From Streptomyces sp. CG1 (GTDB lineage Bacteria; Actinomycetota; Actinomycetes; Streptomycetales; Streptomycetaceae): a DNA stretch of 64,000 nt. The translations under genes and the position numbers were made by a program. Of the stretch, positions 33,922 to 42,848 are shown piece after piece. The notes beneath the pieces were generated by a model. It ran no database searches. It was not told the origin of the DNA and saw nothing but the letters and a program-made list of their open reading frames with translations. How positions within the stretch are numbered: the first letter of the stretch is position 1; every line of letters starts with the position of its first letter. The DNA lies in the NCBI RefSeq assembly GCF_041080625.1, contig NZ_CP163518.1, positions 4,836,001 to 4,900,000 on the forward strand. Reading direction: 5' to 3'.

Positions 33922-34742
33922 GCCGCCAGCGTCCGCAGCAGGTGTACGACGCCGGCCGGGCCGTCCACCACCATGTCCGCGCGTTCCGCCAGTTCCGTGA
34001 CCTCCGTGCTGCCGCTGCAGACCAGCAGGCCGGGGACGCCGTCGGAGCGGAGATCGTCGACGGCGGCGAAGGCGGGGAGGTCGCCGAGGTCGTCGCCGGC
34101 GTAGAGGACCGACTCGGCGCCCGTTTTGCGGACGTACTCGCTGAGCGCCACGCCCTTGTCCATGCCCGGCGGGCGCAGTTCCAGGACCATGCGGCCGGGC
34201 TCGACGATCAGGCCGTGGCGGGTGGCGAGGTCGGTGAGGGGGCCGCGCAGGGCGTCGAACGCGGCCTGTGGGTTGTCGGCGCGGCGGGTGTGGACCGCGA
34301 CCGCGCGGCCCTTCTCCTCGATCCAGGTGCCGTGCCAGGCGCCGGCACGGTCCAGGACGCCGGGCAGCTCGGCGCGGACCGCCGCGACGCCGGGGTGGGG
34401 AGCGGGGGCGGTGACGGTGCCGGTGACCGCGTCCCAGCGTTCGGCGCCGTAGTGGCCGAGGACGGTGAGGTGGTCCAGGCCGGGGACGCCGGCGAAGCCC
34501 CCGTAGCGGACCGCGACTCCGGCGGGGCGACCGGTGATCACGGCGATGGAGGCGACCTTCGGAGCGAGGGCGGCGAGGGCGGGTACGGCCTCGGGGTGGG
34601 CGCGGGCCTGTTCGGGGTCGGCGACGATGGGGGCGAGGGTGCCGTCGAAATCCAGGCCGACGACTGCGGCGGTCGGCTTCGCCAGGAGTGCGGCGAGTCC
34701 GTCCCGGCCGGGCTGGGTCTGCGGGGTCGGCAGAGGGTCCAT
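33909..34742 (-). CDS. otsB: Trehalose-6-phosphate phosphatase
   Basis: OtsB removes the phosphate from trehalose-6-phosphate. The 277-residue HAD-family protein has the nucleophile motif VVGLDFDGTLAPIV (about residues 27-40), motif II AVITGRP, the GHYGAERW cap element, and motif IV VLYAGDDLGDLPAF (about 213-226). Length fits the family. Its 3' end overlaps otsA by 13 bases tail to tail, so transcription of one gene may interfere with the other. Confidence 0.9.
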   Translation of the reverse strand: MDPLPTPQTQPGRDGLAALLAKPTAAVVGLDFDGTLAPIVADPEQARAHPEAVPALAALAPKVASIAVITGRPAGVAVRYGGFAGVPGLDHLTVLGHYGAERWDAVTGTVTAPAPHPGVAAVRAELPGVLDRAGAWHGTWIEEKGRAVAVHTRRADNPQAAFDALRGPLTDLATRHGLIVEPGRMVLELRPPGMDKGVALSEYVRKTGAESVLYAGDDLGDLPAFAAVDDLRSDGVPGLLVCSGSTEVTELAERADMVVDGPAGVVHLLRTLAAQLD

Positions 34743-34881
34743 ACACCGACACTATCCAGCGCGGCTCGGCCTCACTCCTGGGGCTGCGCCCCGGATCCCG
34801 CCGGGGGCTCCGCCCCTGGACGCCACCTCGCCCACCCGGCCGGCCGCTTGCGCCCCCGACGGAACTGGAGCGCCGTCGGCT

Positions 34882-35106
34882 TCAGCGTTCCGAGCGGCGA
34901 GCGTCCCGCACCCTCCGCAAGCGGTTCGCCGTCACCGGATCATGCGCCAGTGCCCTCTCGTCGTCCAGCAACGCGTTCAGCAGCTGGTAGTAGCGGACCG
35001 GGGCCAGGCCCAGTTCCTCGCGTATCGCTCGCTCCTTTGCGCCGGGGCCGGGGAAGCCCCGGCGCTCCAGGGCCAGGATGGATTGTTCGCGGAGGCCTAG
35101 TTCCAT
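34882..35106 (-). CDS. DUF3263 protein
   Basis: The 74-residue product starts MELGLREQSILALERRGFPG and continues with RAIREELGLAPVRYYQLLNA, a small helix-turn-helix-like fold that defines DUF3263 in actinobacteria. Length is typical. It may be a small DNA-binding regulator, but no target is known. It lies 35 bases downstream of the sugar-binding lipoprotein on the same strand and could share its transcript. Confidence 0.85.
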   Translation of the reverse strand: MELGLREQSILALERRGFPGPGAKERAIREELGLAPVRYYQLLNALLDDERALAHDPVTANRLRRVRDARRSER

Positions 35107-35141
35107 GTCAGTCACCGTAGCGCCGGGGACTGACAACCCGG

Positions 35142-36428
35142 TCAGCCCTTGCTGCTGCTGTCCGCCGCGGTCGCCGTCGCCTGGAGGCGGGAGAGGACGG
35201 CGGCGGGGCTGCCGTCGGGGGCGACGGCCTTGCCGATGTTCTGCTTCACGGCCGCGCTGACCGCCGCCCAGGAGGTCTTGCCGGCGGGATACAGCTCGGA
35301 TGTGGGCAGCTGCTCCAGGAAGGGGTGCAGGGCCTTGTCGGGGTCGGAGTCCGAGTCGTTCATGGCGTTGGAGGCGGAGCCGGTGACCGGCAGCAGGCCG
35401 TACTGACGGGAGAAGTCGAGGACGTTCTTCTCGGTGTAGACGAAGTTGAGGAAGTCGCCTATCTGCTTGGCGTGCCCGTTCTGCTTGAACGCCATCATCC
35501 AGTCGGCGACCCCCATGGAGGCCCTGGCCTTGCCGCTGCGCCCCGGCATCGGCACCATGCCGAAGTTCACGCCCTTCTTCCCGGCCTGCTGGATCAGCGT
35601 GGGATGCCCGTTGAGCATGCCCACCTGGCCGTCGGCGAACGCGGCGAACGCGTCCGCGCGGTTGAGCTTGCCGGGCGCGACCGGCCCGGTCAGACCCTTG
35701 CCGACCAGGTCGTCCTTGAGCCAGGTGAAGGTGTCGACGTTCTGCGCGGAGTCGATGGTGTAGGTACCTATGTCGTCGGTGTAGCCGGTGCCGCCGCTCG
35801 CGCCGCTCAGCATCCACTGCATGGTCTCGGCCTGCGCCTCCTCGGGCCCGAGGGGCAGCGCCATGGGGAACTTCACGCCCCTGTCCTTGAGCGCCTTGGC
35901 GTCGGCGGCCAGCTCGTCCCAGGTGGTGGGCGGGTTGGTGATGCCGGCCTTGGCGAACAGGGTCTTGTTGTAGAAGAGCACGCGCGTGGAGCCCCCGAAG
36001 GGGATGCCGTACTGCGTGTGGTTCCACTGGCCCGCGTCGGAGAGCTGGGAGAGGAAGTCGGCCTGGGTGCGGATGGAGAGCAGGTCGGAGGCCGGGTAGA
36101 GCTTGCCGGCGGCCGCGTAGTCGGCGTAGGCGCCGATCTGGGCCAGGTCGGGGGCGTGGCCCGCGGCGACCATGTCCTTGACCTTGGCGTCGACGTCGTT
36201 CCAGGAGTACACGCTGACGTCGATCTTCACGCCGGGATGCTTGGACTCGTACTCCTTGACCAGGGCGTCCCAGTACTTCTTGGAGCTGTTGGCGGCCGAG
36301 TCGCCGTAGTCGGCGGCGACCAGTCTCAGGGTCGTGTCCGAGGAGCCGGTGCTTCCGCAGCCTCCCAGGACCGCCGTCATGCCCAGTGCGGACACCACCG
36401 CGATCGTTCCTGCCGTACCCCGACGCAC
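35142..36428 (-). CDS. Extracellular sugar-binding lipoprotein of an ABC transporter (orphan)
   Basis: This family 1 solute-binding protein has 428 residues from GTG 36428. A short signal region ends in the lipobox AVLGGC, so the mature protein is lipid-anchored outside the cell. Landmarks include the KYWDALVKEYESKHPGVKID N-terminal lobe, APDLAQIGAYADYAAAG, and VLFYNKTLFAKAGI-NPPTTWDE. No permease genes are adjacent, so it must share them or work with a distant set. It is divergent from nagK, and two dre-like sites lie between them, which suggests an amino sugar or chitooligosaccharide ligand. That ligand is inferred. Confidence 0.85.
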   Translation of the reverse strand: MRRGTAGTIAVVSALGMTAVLGGCGSTGSSDTTLRLVAADYGDSAANSSKKYWDALVKEYESKHPGVKIDVSVYSWNDVDAKVKDMVAAGHAPDLAQIGAYADYAAAGKLYPASDLLSIRTQADFLSQLSDAGQWNHTQYGIPFGGSTRVLFYNKTLFAKAGITNPPTTWDELAADAKALKDRGVKFPMALPLGPEEAQAETMQWMLSGASGGTGYTDDIGTYTIDSAQNVDTFTWLKDDLVGKGLTGPVAPGKLNRADAFAAFADGQVGMLNGHPTLIQQAGKKGVNFGMVPMPGRSGKARASMGVADWMMAFKQNGHAKQIGDFLNFVYTEKNVLDFSRQYGLLPVTGSASNAMNDSDSDPDKALHPFLEQLPTSELYPAGKTSWAAVSAAVKQNIGKAVAPDGSPAAVLSRLQATATAADSSSKG

Positions 36429-36475
36429 CGTCAAAGCCCCAACCCTGCTGTCTGACCGTTCAATATGTGGACACA

Positions 36476-36509
36476 TAAGGTCTACACCACGTGAGTGGAC
36501 TAGACCTCT
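36476..36509. promoter_or_regulatory. Two dre-like DasR sites between the sugar-binding gene and nagK
   Basis: AGTGGACTAGACCTCT (36494-36509) matches the dre consensus AGTGGTCTAGACCACT at 14 of 16. TAAGGTCTACACCACG (36476-36491) matches the 12-base core TGGTCTAGACCA at 10 of 12. DasR releases DNA when bound to glucosamine-6-phosphate. The location between a sugar-binding gene and nagK-nagA fits the known DasR regulon. Confidence 0.8.
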
Positions 36510-36536
36510 CGCGGGTGGGAGGTCACACTAGGTGCC

Positions 36537-37496
36537 GTGGTGAGACATGTCATCGCCCTGGACGTGGGCGGTACCGGGATGAAGGCCGCCCTCGTCGGCG
36601 ACGACGGCGAGCTGCTCCACCGTGCCCGCCGCGCCACCGGACGCGAACGCGGACCGGACGCGGTGGTCGCGACGATCCTCGACTTCGCCGCCGAGCTGCG
36701 CGCGTACGGCGCCGAGCGCCTCGATGCTCCGGCCGTCGCCGCCGGCATCGCGGTCCCCGGCATCGTCGACGAGGGACAGGGCATCGCGGCCTACGCGGCC
36801 AACCTCGGCTGGCGGGACGTACCGCTGCGCGCGCTGCTCACGCAGCGGCTCGGCATCCCCGTCGCCCTCGGCCACGACGTGCGCACCGGCGGCCTCGCCG
36901 AGGGCCGGATCGGCGCCGGCAAGGGCGCCGACCGGTTCCTGTTCGTGCCGCTCGGCACCGGGATCGCGGGCGCCATCGGCATCGACGGCCGGGTCGAGGC
37001 GGGCGCGCACGGCTTCGCGGGCGAGATCGGCCACATCGTCGTACGACCGTCCGGCACCCCCTGCCCGTGCGGGCAGCACGGCTGTCTGGAGCGGTACGCC
37101 TCCGCGTCCGCCGTGACCGAGGCCTGGGCGGCGGCCTGCGGGGACCCGGACGCGGACGCCGCCGACTGCGCCAAGGCCGTCGCGTCCGGGGACCCGAACG
37201 CCGTCCGGGTCTGGCAGGAGGCGGTGGACGCCCTCGCCGACGGCCTGGTCACCGCGCTCACCCTGCTGGACCCGCGCACCCTGATCATCGGTGGCGGTCT
37301 CGCGGAGGCCGGGGAAGTGTTGTTCCAACCGCTGCGGGACGCCGTCCGGCAGCGGGTCACCTTCCAGAAACTGCCGGCCATCGTCCCCGCGGCCCTCGGC
37401 GACACCGCGGGCTGCCTGGGCGCGGGCCTGCTCGCGCAGGACCTGCTCGACTCCACCGACCTCGACCCCACCGACCCCCCGGAGGTAACCGCCTGA
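36537..37496 (+). CDS. nagK: ROK-family kinase, probable N-acetylglucosamine kinase
   Basis: This kinase phosphorylates cytosolic GlcNAc to GlcNAc-6-phosphate. The 319-residue protein starts at GTG 36537 with the ATP-binding IALDVGGTGMKAALVGDDGE, then the ROK signature with a zinc site in PCPCGQHGCLERYAS (about residues 176-190; C-x-C-x4-C) and the sugar-binding GHDVRTGGLAEGRIG, GFAGEIGHI. It overlaps nagA by one base (TGATG), which makes a coupled nagK-nagA operon. The dre-like sites just upstream support the substrate. Confidence 0.88.
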   Translation: MVRHVIALDVGGTGMKAALVGDDGELLHRARRATGRERGPDAVVATILDFAAELRAYGAERLDAPAVAAGIAVPGIVDEGQGIAAYAANLGWRDVPLRALLTQRLGIPVALGHDVRTGGLAEGRIGAGKGADRFLFVPLGTGIAGAIGIDGRVEAGAHGFAGEIGHIVVRPSGTPCPCGQHGCLERYASASAVTEAWAAACGDPDADAADCAKAVASGDPNAVRVWQEAVDALADGLVTALTLLDPRTLIIGGGLAEAGEVLFQPLRDAVRQRVTFQKLPAIVPAALGDTAGCLGAGLLAQDLLDSTDLDPTDPPEVTA

Positions 37497-38641
37497 TGGC
37501 TCCCAGCTTGGTTCTCGCAGGTGCTCGGGTGGTGCTGCCCAGCGGAGTGGTGGACGACGGGCGCGTATCCGTCGAGGGTACGAAGATCACGGCTGCCGCT
37601 CCCGGGAACGCCGAGGTGATCGACGTAACAGGCCACTGGCTGATCCCCGGCTTCGTGGACATCCACAACCACGGCGGCGGCGGAGCCTCCTTCTCCGGCA
37701 CCCCGGACGACATCCTGAAGGCCATCCACACGCACCGCGCGCACGGCACCACCACCCTCGTCGCCTCCACCGTCACCGACGAGATGGACCTGCTCGTCCG
37801 GCAGGCCGGGCTGCTGAGCGAGCTGGCCGAGCAGGGCGACATCGCGGGCATCCACTTCGAGGGGCCGTTCATCTCGCCGTGCCGCAAGGGCGCGCACTCC
37901 GAGGAACTGCTGCGCGACCCGGAGCCCGCCGAGGTCCGCAAGCTGATCGACGCGGCGCGCGGCAAGGCGAAGATGGTCACCCTCGCCACCGAGCTGCCGG
38001 GCGGCCTCGACTCCGTACGGCTGCTCGCCGAGCACGGCGTCATCGCGGCGATCGGGCACACGGACGCGACGTACGAGCAGACCGTCGAGGCGATCGACGC
38101 GGGCGCCACGGTCGCCACCCACCTCTTCAACGCGATGCCCGCCCTCGGCCACCGCTCCCCCGGCCCGATCGCGGCCCTGCTGGAGGACGAACGGGTCACG
38201 GTCGAGCTGATCAACGATGGCACCCACCTCCACCCGGCCGCGCTGGAGCTGGCCTTCCACCACGCGGGGGCGGACCGGGTCGCGTTCATCACGGACGCGA
38301 TGGACGCGGCCGGCATCGGCGACGGCCGCTACATGCTCGGCCCGCTGGAGGTCGAGGTCAGCGAGGGCGTGGCCCGGCTGGTGGAGGGCGGCTCGATCGC
38401 GGGCTCCACACTCACCCTGGACCGCGCGTTCCAGCGGGCGGTGACCGTCGACAAGCTGTCGGTCGAGGACGCGGTGACGGCCCTGTCCGTGAACCCGGCC
38501 CGCCTCCTCGGCCTCTTTGACCGCATCGGCTCCCTGGAACCCGGCAAGGACGCCGACCTGCTCCTGCTGGACGCGGACTTCGGCCTCAAGGGCGTGATGC
38601 GTCAGGGCCAGTGGGTGGTCGTCCCGCCCCAACTGGCCTGA
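37496..38641 (+). CDS. nagA: N-acetylglucosamine-6-phosphate deacetylase
   Basis: NagA removes the acetyl group of GlcNAc-6-phosphate to give glucosamine-6-phosphate, the DasR effector. The 381-residue amidohydrolase has the metal site LIPGFVDIHNHGGGG (about residues 48-62), HFEGPFISPCRKGAH (about 119), AIGHTDATYEQT (about 185), LFNAMPALGHRSPG and FITDAMDAAG (about 264). Length is normal. GGAGG lies 11 bases upstream of the ATG, within nagK. It also serves the murQ pathway earlier in the window. Confidence 0.94.
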   Translation: MAPSLVLAGARVVLPSGVVDDGRVSVEGTKITAAAPGNAEVIDVTGHWLIPGFVDIHNHGGGGASFSGTPDDILKAIHTHRAHGTTTLVASTVTDEMDLLVRQAGLLSELAEQGDIAGIHFEGPFISPCRKGAHSEELLRDPEPAEVRKLIDAARGKAKMVTLATELPGGLDSVRLLAEHGVIAAIGHTDATYEQTVEAIDAGATVATHLFNAMPALGHRSPGPIAALLEDERVTVELINDGTHLHPAALELAFHHAGADRVAFITDAMDAAGIGDGRYMLGPLEVEVSEGVARLVEGGSIAGSTLTLDRAFQRAVTVDKLSVEDAVTALSVNPARLLGLFDRIGSLEPGKDADLLLLDADFGLKGVMRQGQWVVVPPQLA

Positions 38642-38719
38642 TCTGCCCGCCTTTTCCCGGACGGCGGCCGACCCGTGACTGGGCCGGCCGCCGTCTCTTT
38701 GGCATGATCGGGGCCCAGA

Positions 38720-38772
38720 AAACGATGACAGCGCGATGACGGGCGCGATGGCAGGCGCGATGACAGGCGCAG
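38720..38772 (+). repeat. Short 12-bp tandem repeats upstream of pfkB
   Basis: Units of the form GATGACAGGCGC (variants GATGACAGCGC, GATGACGGGCGC, GATGGCAGGCGC) repeat about four times and end about 24 bases before the pfkB GTG. They fall in the likely 5' leader. Slippage here could change spacing or initiation. They also offer several weak ATG codons. Confidence 0.7.
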
Positions 38773-38796
38773 GGACTTCGAGGGAGGTCGGCCCGG

Positions 38797-39726
38797 GTGA
38801 TCCTCACGGTCACACTGAACACCGCTCTCGACCTCACCTATCGCGTGCGATCGCTCCGGCCGCACGCCTCGCACCGGGTCTCGGAGGTCATCGAGCGGCC
38901 CGGCGGCAAGGGCGTGAACGTGGCGCGGGTACTGGCCGCGCTCGGGCACGAGGCGACGGTCACGGGGTTCGCGGGCGGCGCGACCGGGCGTGCGATGCGC
39001 GACCAGCTCGGCGACACCCCCGGTCTGACCGACGCGCTGGTCCCGGTCGCCGGGGCAACCCGGCGCACGATCGCCGTGGTGGACGAACTCTCGGGTGACA
39101 CCACCCAGTTGAACGAGCCAGGCCCACAGATCGAGCCGACCGAGTGGGGCGCCTTCCTCGACCGCTACGACGAACTGCTGCCGTCCGCCTCGGCAGTGGC
39201 CCTGTGCGGCAGCCTGCCGCCGGGCGTCCCGGTCGGCGCGTACGCGAACCTCGTCCGGGCCGCCCGTGCCGCGGGCGTCCCGGTCCTGCTGGACACCAGC
39301 GGCGAACCACTGCGCCGCGGGGTCGCCGCCCGCCCGGACCTGATCAAGCCGAACGCCGACGAACTGGCCGAACTCACCGGCTCCCACGAGCCGTTGCGCG
39401 CCACGCAGGACGCCCGGCGCCGCGGCGCCCACGCGGTCGTCGCCTCGCTGGGCGCGGAGGGCCTCCTGGCCGTCACCCCGGAGGGCCGCTTGCGCGCGAC
39501 CCCACCGGCCAGGATGCGTGGCAACCCGACCGGCGCGGGCGACTCGGCGGTCGCGGGTCTCCTGTCGGGCCTGGTGGAGAAACTCCCCTGGCCGGACCGC
39601 CTCACCCGCGCGGTCGCCCTGTCGGCCGCGACCGTACGGGCCCCGGCCGCCGGCGAGTTCGACCGGAGGACGTTCGAGGAGTTGCTGGGGCGGATTTCGG
39701 TGACCGGGGAAGTCAGCGCCGCGTGA
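38797..39726 (+). CDS. PfkB-family 1-phosphofructokinase/hexose-phosphate kinase
   Basis: This sugar kinase of the 1-phosphofructokinase or tagatose-6-phosphate kinase group has 309 residues from GTG 38797. It starts MILTVTLNTALDLTYRVRSL, has the N-terminal PfkB motif RPGGKGVNVARVLAALGHEA (about residues 35-54), the LIKPNADELAELTG stretch, and the catalytic NPTGAGDSAVAGLLSG (about 243-258; base Asp in GAGD). It follows nagA by 155 bases. Which sugar phosphate it uses cannot be told from sequence. The amino-sugar context would allow several. Confidence 0.83.
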   Translation: MILTVTLNTALDLTYRVRSLRPHASHRVSEVIERPGGKGVNVARVLAALGHEATVTGFAGGATGRAMRDQLGDTPGLTDALVPVAGATRRTIAVVDELSGDTTQLNEPGPQIEPTEWGAFLDRYDELLPSASAVALCGSLPPGVPVGAYANLVRAARAAGVPVLLDTSGEPLRRGVAARPDLIKPNADELAELTGSHEPLRATQDARRRGAHAVVASLGAEGLLAVTPEGRLRATPPARMRGNPTGAGDSAVAGLLSGLVEKLPWPDRLTRAVALSAATVRAPAAGEFDRRTFEELLGRISVTGEVSAA

Positions 39727-39732
39727 ACCCCT

Positions 39733-40053
39733 TTACCTTCCGGCAGGAGCAACCCGATCGAAGAGTTCACCGGTGATGGTGCCGAGGAGGCCTTCTTCCG
39801 GTTCCACTTCCTCATTGGCAGCCGGCTTGGCCGCACCGTGCGGACGGTCAGGGCCGTGCGGACGGTCGGCGCCGTGCGAACTGTCGACCTTCTGAGCTTC
39901 GCCGTCCCTACCGCCAACGGTCGGATCAGGGTGGGCGATCGGCCCACTGGTGACGGACTTTTGCAGAGTGACTGCGGATGCGCCCGTCATTCCGATCGCA
40001 GCGAGCAGGACAGGGGTGGCGATCGCGATGGCCAAGGCTCTACGTGCAAGCAT
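39733..40053 (-). CDS. Small secreted protein of unknown function
   Basis: The 106-residue product has a signal peptide (MLARRALAIAIATPVLLAAI, cleavage likely after ASA). The mature part is hydrophilic and has a short repeat, DRPHGPDRPHG, then a glutamate-rich stretch. There are no cysteines. AGGCGG lies upstream of the ATG. I do not recognise it. It is between pfkB and a membrane carbohydrate-binding gene. Confidence 0.65.
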   Translation of the reverse strand: MLARRALAIAIATPVLLAAIGMTGASAVTLQKSVTSGPIAHPDPTVGGRDGEAQKVDSSHGADRPHGPDRPHGAAKPAANEEVEPEEGLLGTITGELFDRVAPAGR

Positions 40054-40154
40054 GGTTTCCGCCTCGTCTAGGACAATGTCACCGCGAAGCTTCCTCGGCC
40101 ATCATTACGAAAAACCGCTCACCGAACTAACCACTCGTACGGCCGAGCAGCGGC

Positions 40155-41075
40155 TCAGCTCGTGACCTGCCCCGGCTTCAGCTTGAGCTTGCCGATCAGG
40201 ACGTTGCACTTGTCGCCGGGCGAGCAGGAGATGGAGATCGTGTTGGAGCCCTTCTTCAGGGTCGGCCACACGTAGGACTTGGTCCAGCCGTTGGCGAAGT
40301 CGCCGTCCTTGGCGCCCGTCCAGTTCCTCAGCTTCAGCGGACTGCCGAACTTTTCACCGTTGACGGTCACCGACATCGCCTGGTCTGCGCCAGTCGCGCT
40401 GTAGTTCACGAAAAGGGTGTACGGGCCGTCCGTCGGCACGTTGTCGACCGTCCAGGTCATCGAGGAGCCGACCTGGTTGAGGTTGCCGACATAGCTGCCG
40501 TCGGAGGAAGCCGAGCCCTTGACGTCCGAGGCCGCCGCCGCGCCACCGGCCAGCTGCAGCTTTCCGGCGTCCGTCTCCATCGCGCCACTCGCCGCCGAGC
40601 TGCTCCCCGACGGGCTCGGGCCTTGGCTCTGGGACTGGCTCGGAGTCGTGTTGGCCTGGTTGCCGGTCTTCTTGTCGTCGCTGCCGTTGAGCATCGCCAC
40701 ACTGATGCCTATGACGACCGCGGCGACCACCGCGATCGCGCCGATCAGCAGGCCCTTGGTGTTCGGGCCGCGGCGGCCGGGCGCGGGCGGTGCGGAGCGG
40801 GGGCTGCTCGGCGGGGCGCCGCCGGGCAGGGTCTCCGGGGCCTGGTAGTGGGTGTTCGGCTGGCCGTAGGCACCCTGCTGCGGGATCGTCGACTGGCTGT
40901 ACTGCGGCTGCTGGCCGTACTGCCGCTCGCCGACCGCACGCACCCTGCTGACCGAGTTCGGGTAGCCGTAACCGCTGGACGGCGGCTGGGCCCCTCTGGC
41001 CTGGCCGTCTGCGTACAGATAGCCGAACGGGTCGTCGTCCTCGGGCGTGCTCGGGCTGTTTTCGCCGGGCGTCAT
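40155..41075 (-). CDS. Membrane-anchored protein with a C-terminal CBM6/35-like carbohydrate-binding domain
   Basis: The 306-residue protein has a disordered, Q/Y/P-rich cytoplasmic N-terminus (1-105), one transmembrane helix (LLIGAIAVVAAVVIGISVAM, about 110-130), a Ser/Gln/Pro-rich linker, and an extracellular beta-sandwich (about 185-306) with YVGNLNQVGSSMTWTVDNVP, YTLFVNYSATGADQAMSVTV and GSNTISISCSPGDKCN. The last domain looks like carbohydrate-binding module family 6 or 35. It may bind cell-wall or environmental glycans. No catalytic domain is attached. It lies next to cdgB, in the same direction. Confidence 0.75.
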   Translation of the reverse strand: MTPGENSPSTPEDDDPFGYLYADGQARGAQPPSSGYGYPNSVSRVRAVGERQYGQQPQYSQSTIPQQGAYGQPNTHYQAPETLPGGAPPSSPRSAPPAPGRRGPNTKGLLIGAIAVVAAVVIGISVAMLNGSDDKKTGNQANTTPSQSQSQGPSPSGSSSAASGAMETDAGKLQLAGGAAAASDVKGSASSDGSYVGNLNQVGSSMTWTVDNVPTDGPYTLFVNYSATGADQAMSVTVNGEKFGSPLKLRNWTGAKDGDFANGWTKSYVWPTLKKGSNTISISCSPGDKCNVLIGKLKLKPGQVTS

Positions 41076-41192
41076 CCCTTGGTCTCCTCAGCAGGTGCGG
41101 GTGGATGCGATACAGGTCTGGAAAAGCGAGCCTACCCGCTCTGACTGAGCCAAACGGATGACTCGAATCCCATCAAGTCCCTGACCTGCGGA

Positions 41193-42848
41193 TCACCCGG
41201 CGCGTCGGTGTTGTTTGGGACGAGATCGTTTCTCTACGTACATACGCTCGTCGGCGGACTTCAACACTTCGTCCGCAGTCATGCCGCAGTGTGCCCAGCC
41301 GATGCCGAAGCTCGCGCCCACCCGGACGGCCCGCCCCTCGGCCCGGATCGGCTGGATGATCTCGTTGCGCAGCCGTACGGCGAGGTCCTGGGCGTCGGCC
41401 CGGCCGAGACCGTCGGCGAGGATCACGAACTCGTCGCCGCCGAGCCGGGCGACCGTGTCGCCGTCCCGGACACCGCGCGTGAGGCGTCGGGCGACCTCGA
41501 TCAGGACCGCGTCGCCCGCGTTGTGCCCGAAGCGGTCGTTGATCGACTTGAAGCCGTCAAGGTCGCAGAAGAGCACCGCGAGGCCCTTGGTGCCGTCGTC
41601 CTGGCCGTCCTCGGGGGCGACGGTGTGCACATGGTGGTCGTAGCCGTCGTACCCCTCCGTGTCCGGCCGGAAGTCGAATCCATGACCGGCGGGGGTGTCG
41701 AAGGCGGGGTGGCCGTAGGCGGCGTCCAGGGACTCCAGCTCGCCGGCTTGTGCTGGGCGTCGGCACAGCCGGGACGACAGGCGCGAGCGCAGCTCGGCGG
41801 AGTTCGGCAGGCCGGTGAGCGAGTCGTGGGAGGCGCGGTGGGCGAGCTGCAGCTCGCGGCGCTTGCGCTCCTCTATGTCCTCGACGTGGGTGAGGAGGAA
41901 GCGGGGGCCGTCGGCCGCGTCCGCCACCACGGAGTTGCGCAGGGACACCCAGACGTACGTCCCGTCCCGGCGGCCCAGGCGGAGTTCCGCCCGGCCGCCC
42001 TCCGCCGAGGTCCTGAGCAGGGTGCCGATGTCCTCGGGGTGGACAAGGTCGGAGAAGGAGTAACGGCGCATCGCGGAGGCGGGGCGGCCGAGCAGGCGGC
42101 ACAGGGCGTCGTTGGTGCGCAGGATGCGGCCGTGCTGGTCGCCGCCCATCTCGGCGATCGCCATGCCGGAAGGGGCGTACTCGAAGGCCTGCCTGAAGCT
42201 TTCCTCACTGGCCCGCAGCGCCTGCTGATCGCGCTCCAGGCGGACCAGTGCCCGCTGCATATTCGCGCGTAGACGCGCGTTGCTGATCGCGATGGCGGCC
42301 TGGAAGGCGTACATCTGCAGGGCCTCGCGGCCCCAGGCGCCGGGGTGGCGGCCGTTGCGCGGCCGGTCGACGGAGATGACCCCGAGCAGCTCGCCGGAGG
42401 CGCCGCCCTGCACGCCCGGGGTGTACATGGGAGCGAAGAGACGGTCGGAGGGGTGCCACTCGTCCTCGAAGCGCGGCGCGGGGCCGTCCGTGTACCACTG
42501 GGGTACGTCGTCATCGTCCAGCACCCAGCCCTCGGTGTGCGGGATGAAGACCAGGTCGCCCCAGTTCTCGCCCATGTGCAGCCGCCGCTCCCAGGACTCG
42601 CGGGAGCCGACCCGGCCGGTGATCAGGGCCTCGGCGGCGGAGTTCCCGGAGAACGCGGCGACGACGAGATCACCGTCGGGGCGTACGAGGTTCACGCACG
42701 CCATCTCGTACCCGAGGGCGTTCACGGCGCCGTCGGCGACGGTCTGCAGTGTGTCCGCCAGGCTGCGTGCCGTGTTCATGTCGGCCATGACCTGGTGTAG
42801 CTGCCGCAGGGACGCAAGACGGACATACGGCTCCGACTCGGTCTCCAT
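41193..42848 (-). CDS. cdgB: Diguanylate cyclase CdgB (GAF-PAS-GGDEF)
   Basis: CdgB makes cyclic di-GMP, which binds BldD and blocks sporulation in Streptomyces. The 551-residue product starts METESEPYVRLASLRQLHQV. A GAF domain (about residues 30-200, DTLQTVADGAVNALGYEMAC), a PAS/PAC region (about 220-340), and a GGDEF domain (about 350-545) follow. The active-site motif is RLGGDEFVIL, and RDGD five residues before it fits the inhibitory I-site RxxD. A long acidic insert (YDGYDHHVHTVAPEDGQDDG) splits the start of the GGDEF domain. The upstream region holds a BldD-like palindrome. Confidence 0.9.
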   Translation of the reverse strand: METESEPYVRLASLRQLHQVMADMNTARSLADTLQTVADGAVNALGYEMACVNLVRPDGDLVVAAFSGNSAAEALITGRVGSRESWERRLHMGENWGDLVFIPHTEGWVLDDDDVPQWYTDGPAPRFEDEWHPSDRLFAPMYTPGVQGGASGELLGVISVDRPRNGRHPGAWGREALQMYAFQAAIAISNARLRANMQRALVRLERDQQALRASEESFRQAFEYAPSGMAIAEMGGDQHGRILRTNDALCRLLGRPASAMRRYSFSDLVHPEDIGTLLRTSAEGGRAELRLGRRDGTYVWVSLRNSVVADAADGPRFLLTHVEDIEERKRRELQLAHRASHDSLTGLPNSAELRSRLSSRLCRRPAQAGELESLDAAYGHPAFDTPAGHGFDFRPDTEGYDGYDHHVHTVAPEDGQDDGTKGLAVLFCDLDGFKSINDRFGHNAGDAVLIEVARRLTRGVRDGDTVARLGGDEFVILADGLGRADAQDLAVRLRNEIIQPIRAEGRAVRVGASFGIGWAHCGMTADEVLKSADERMYVEKRSRPKQHRRAG

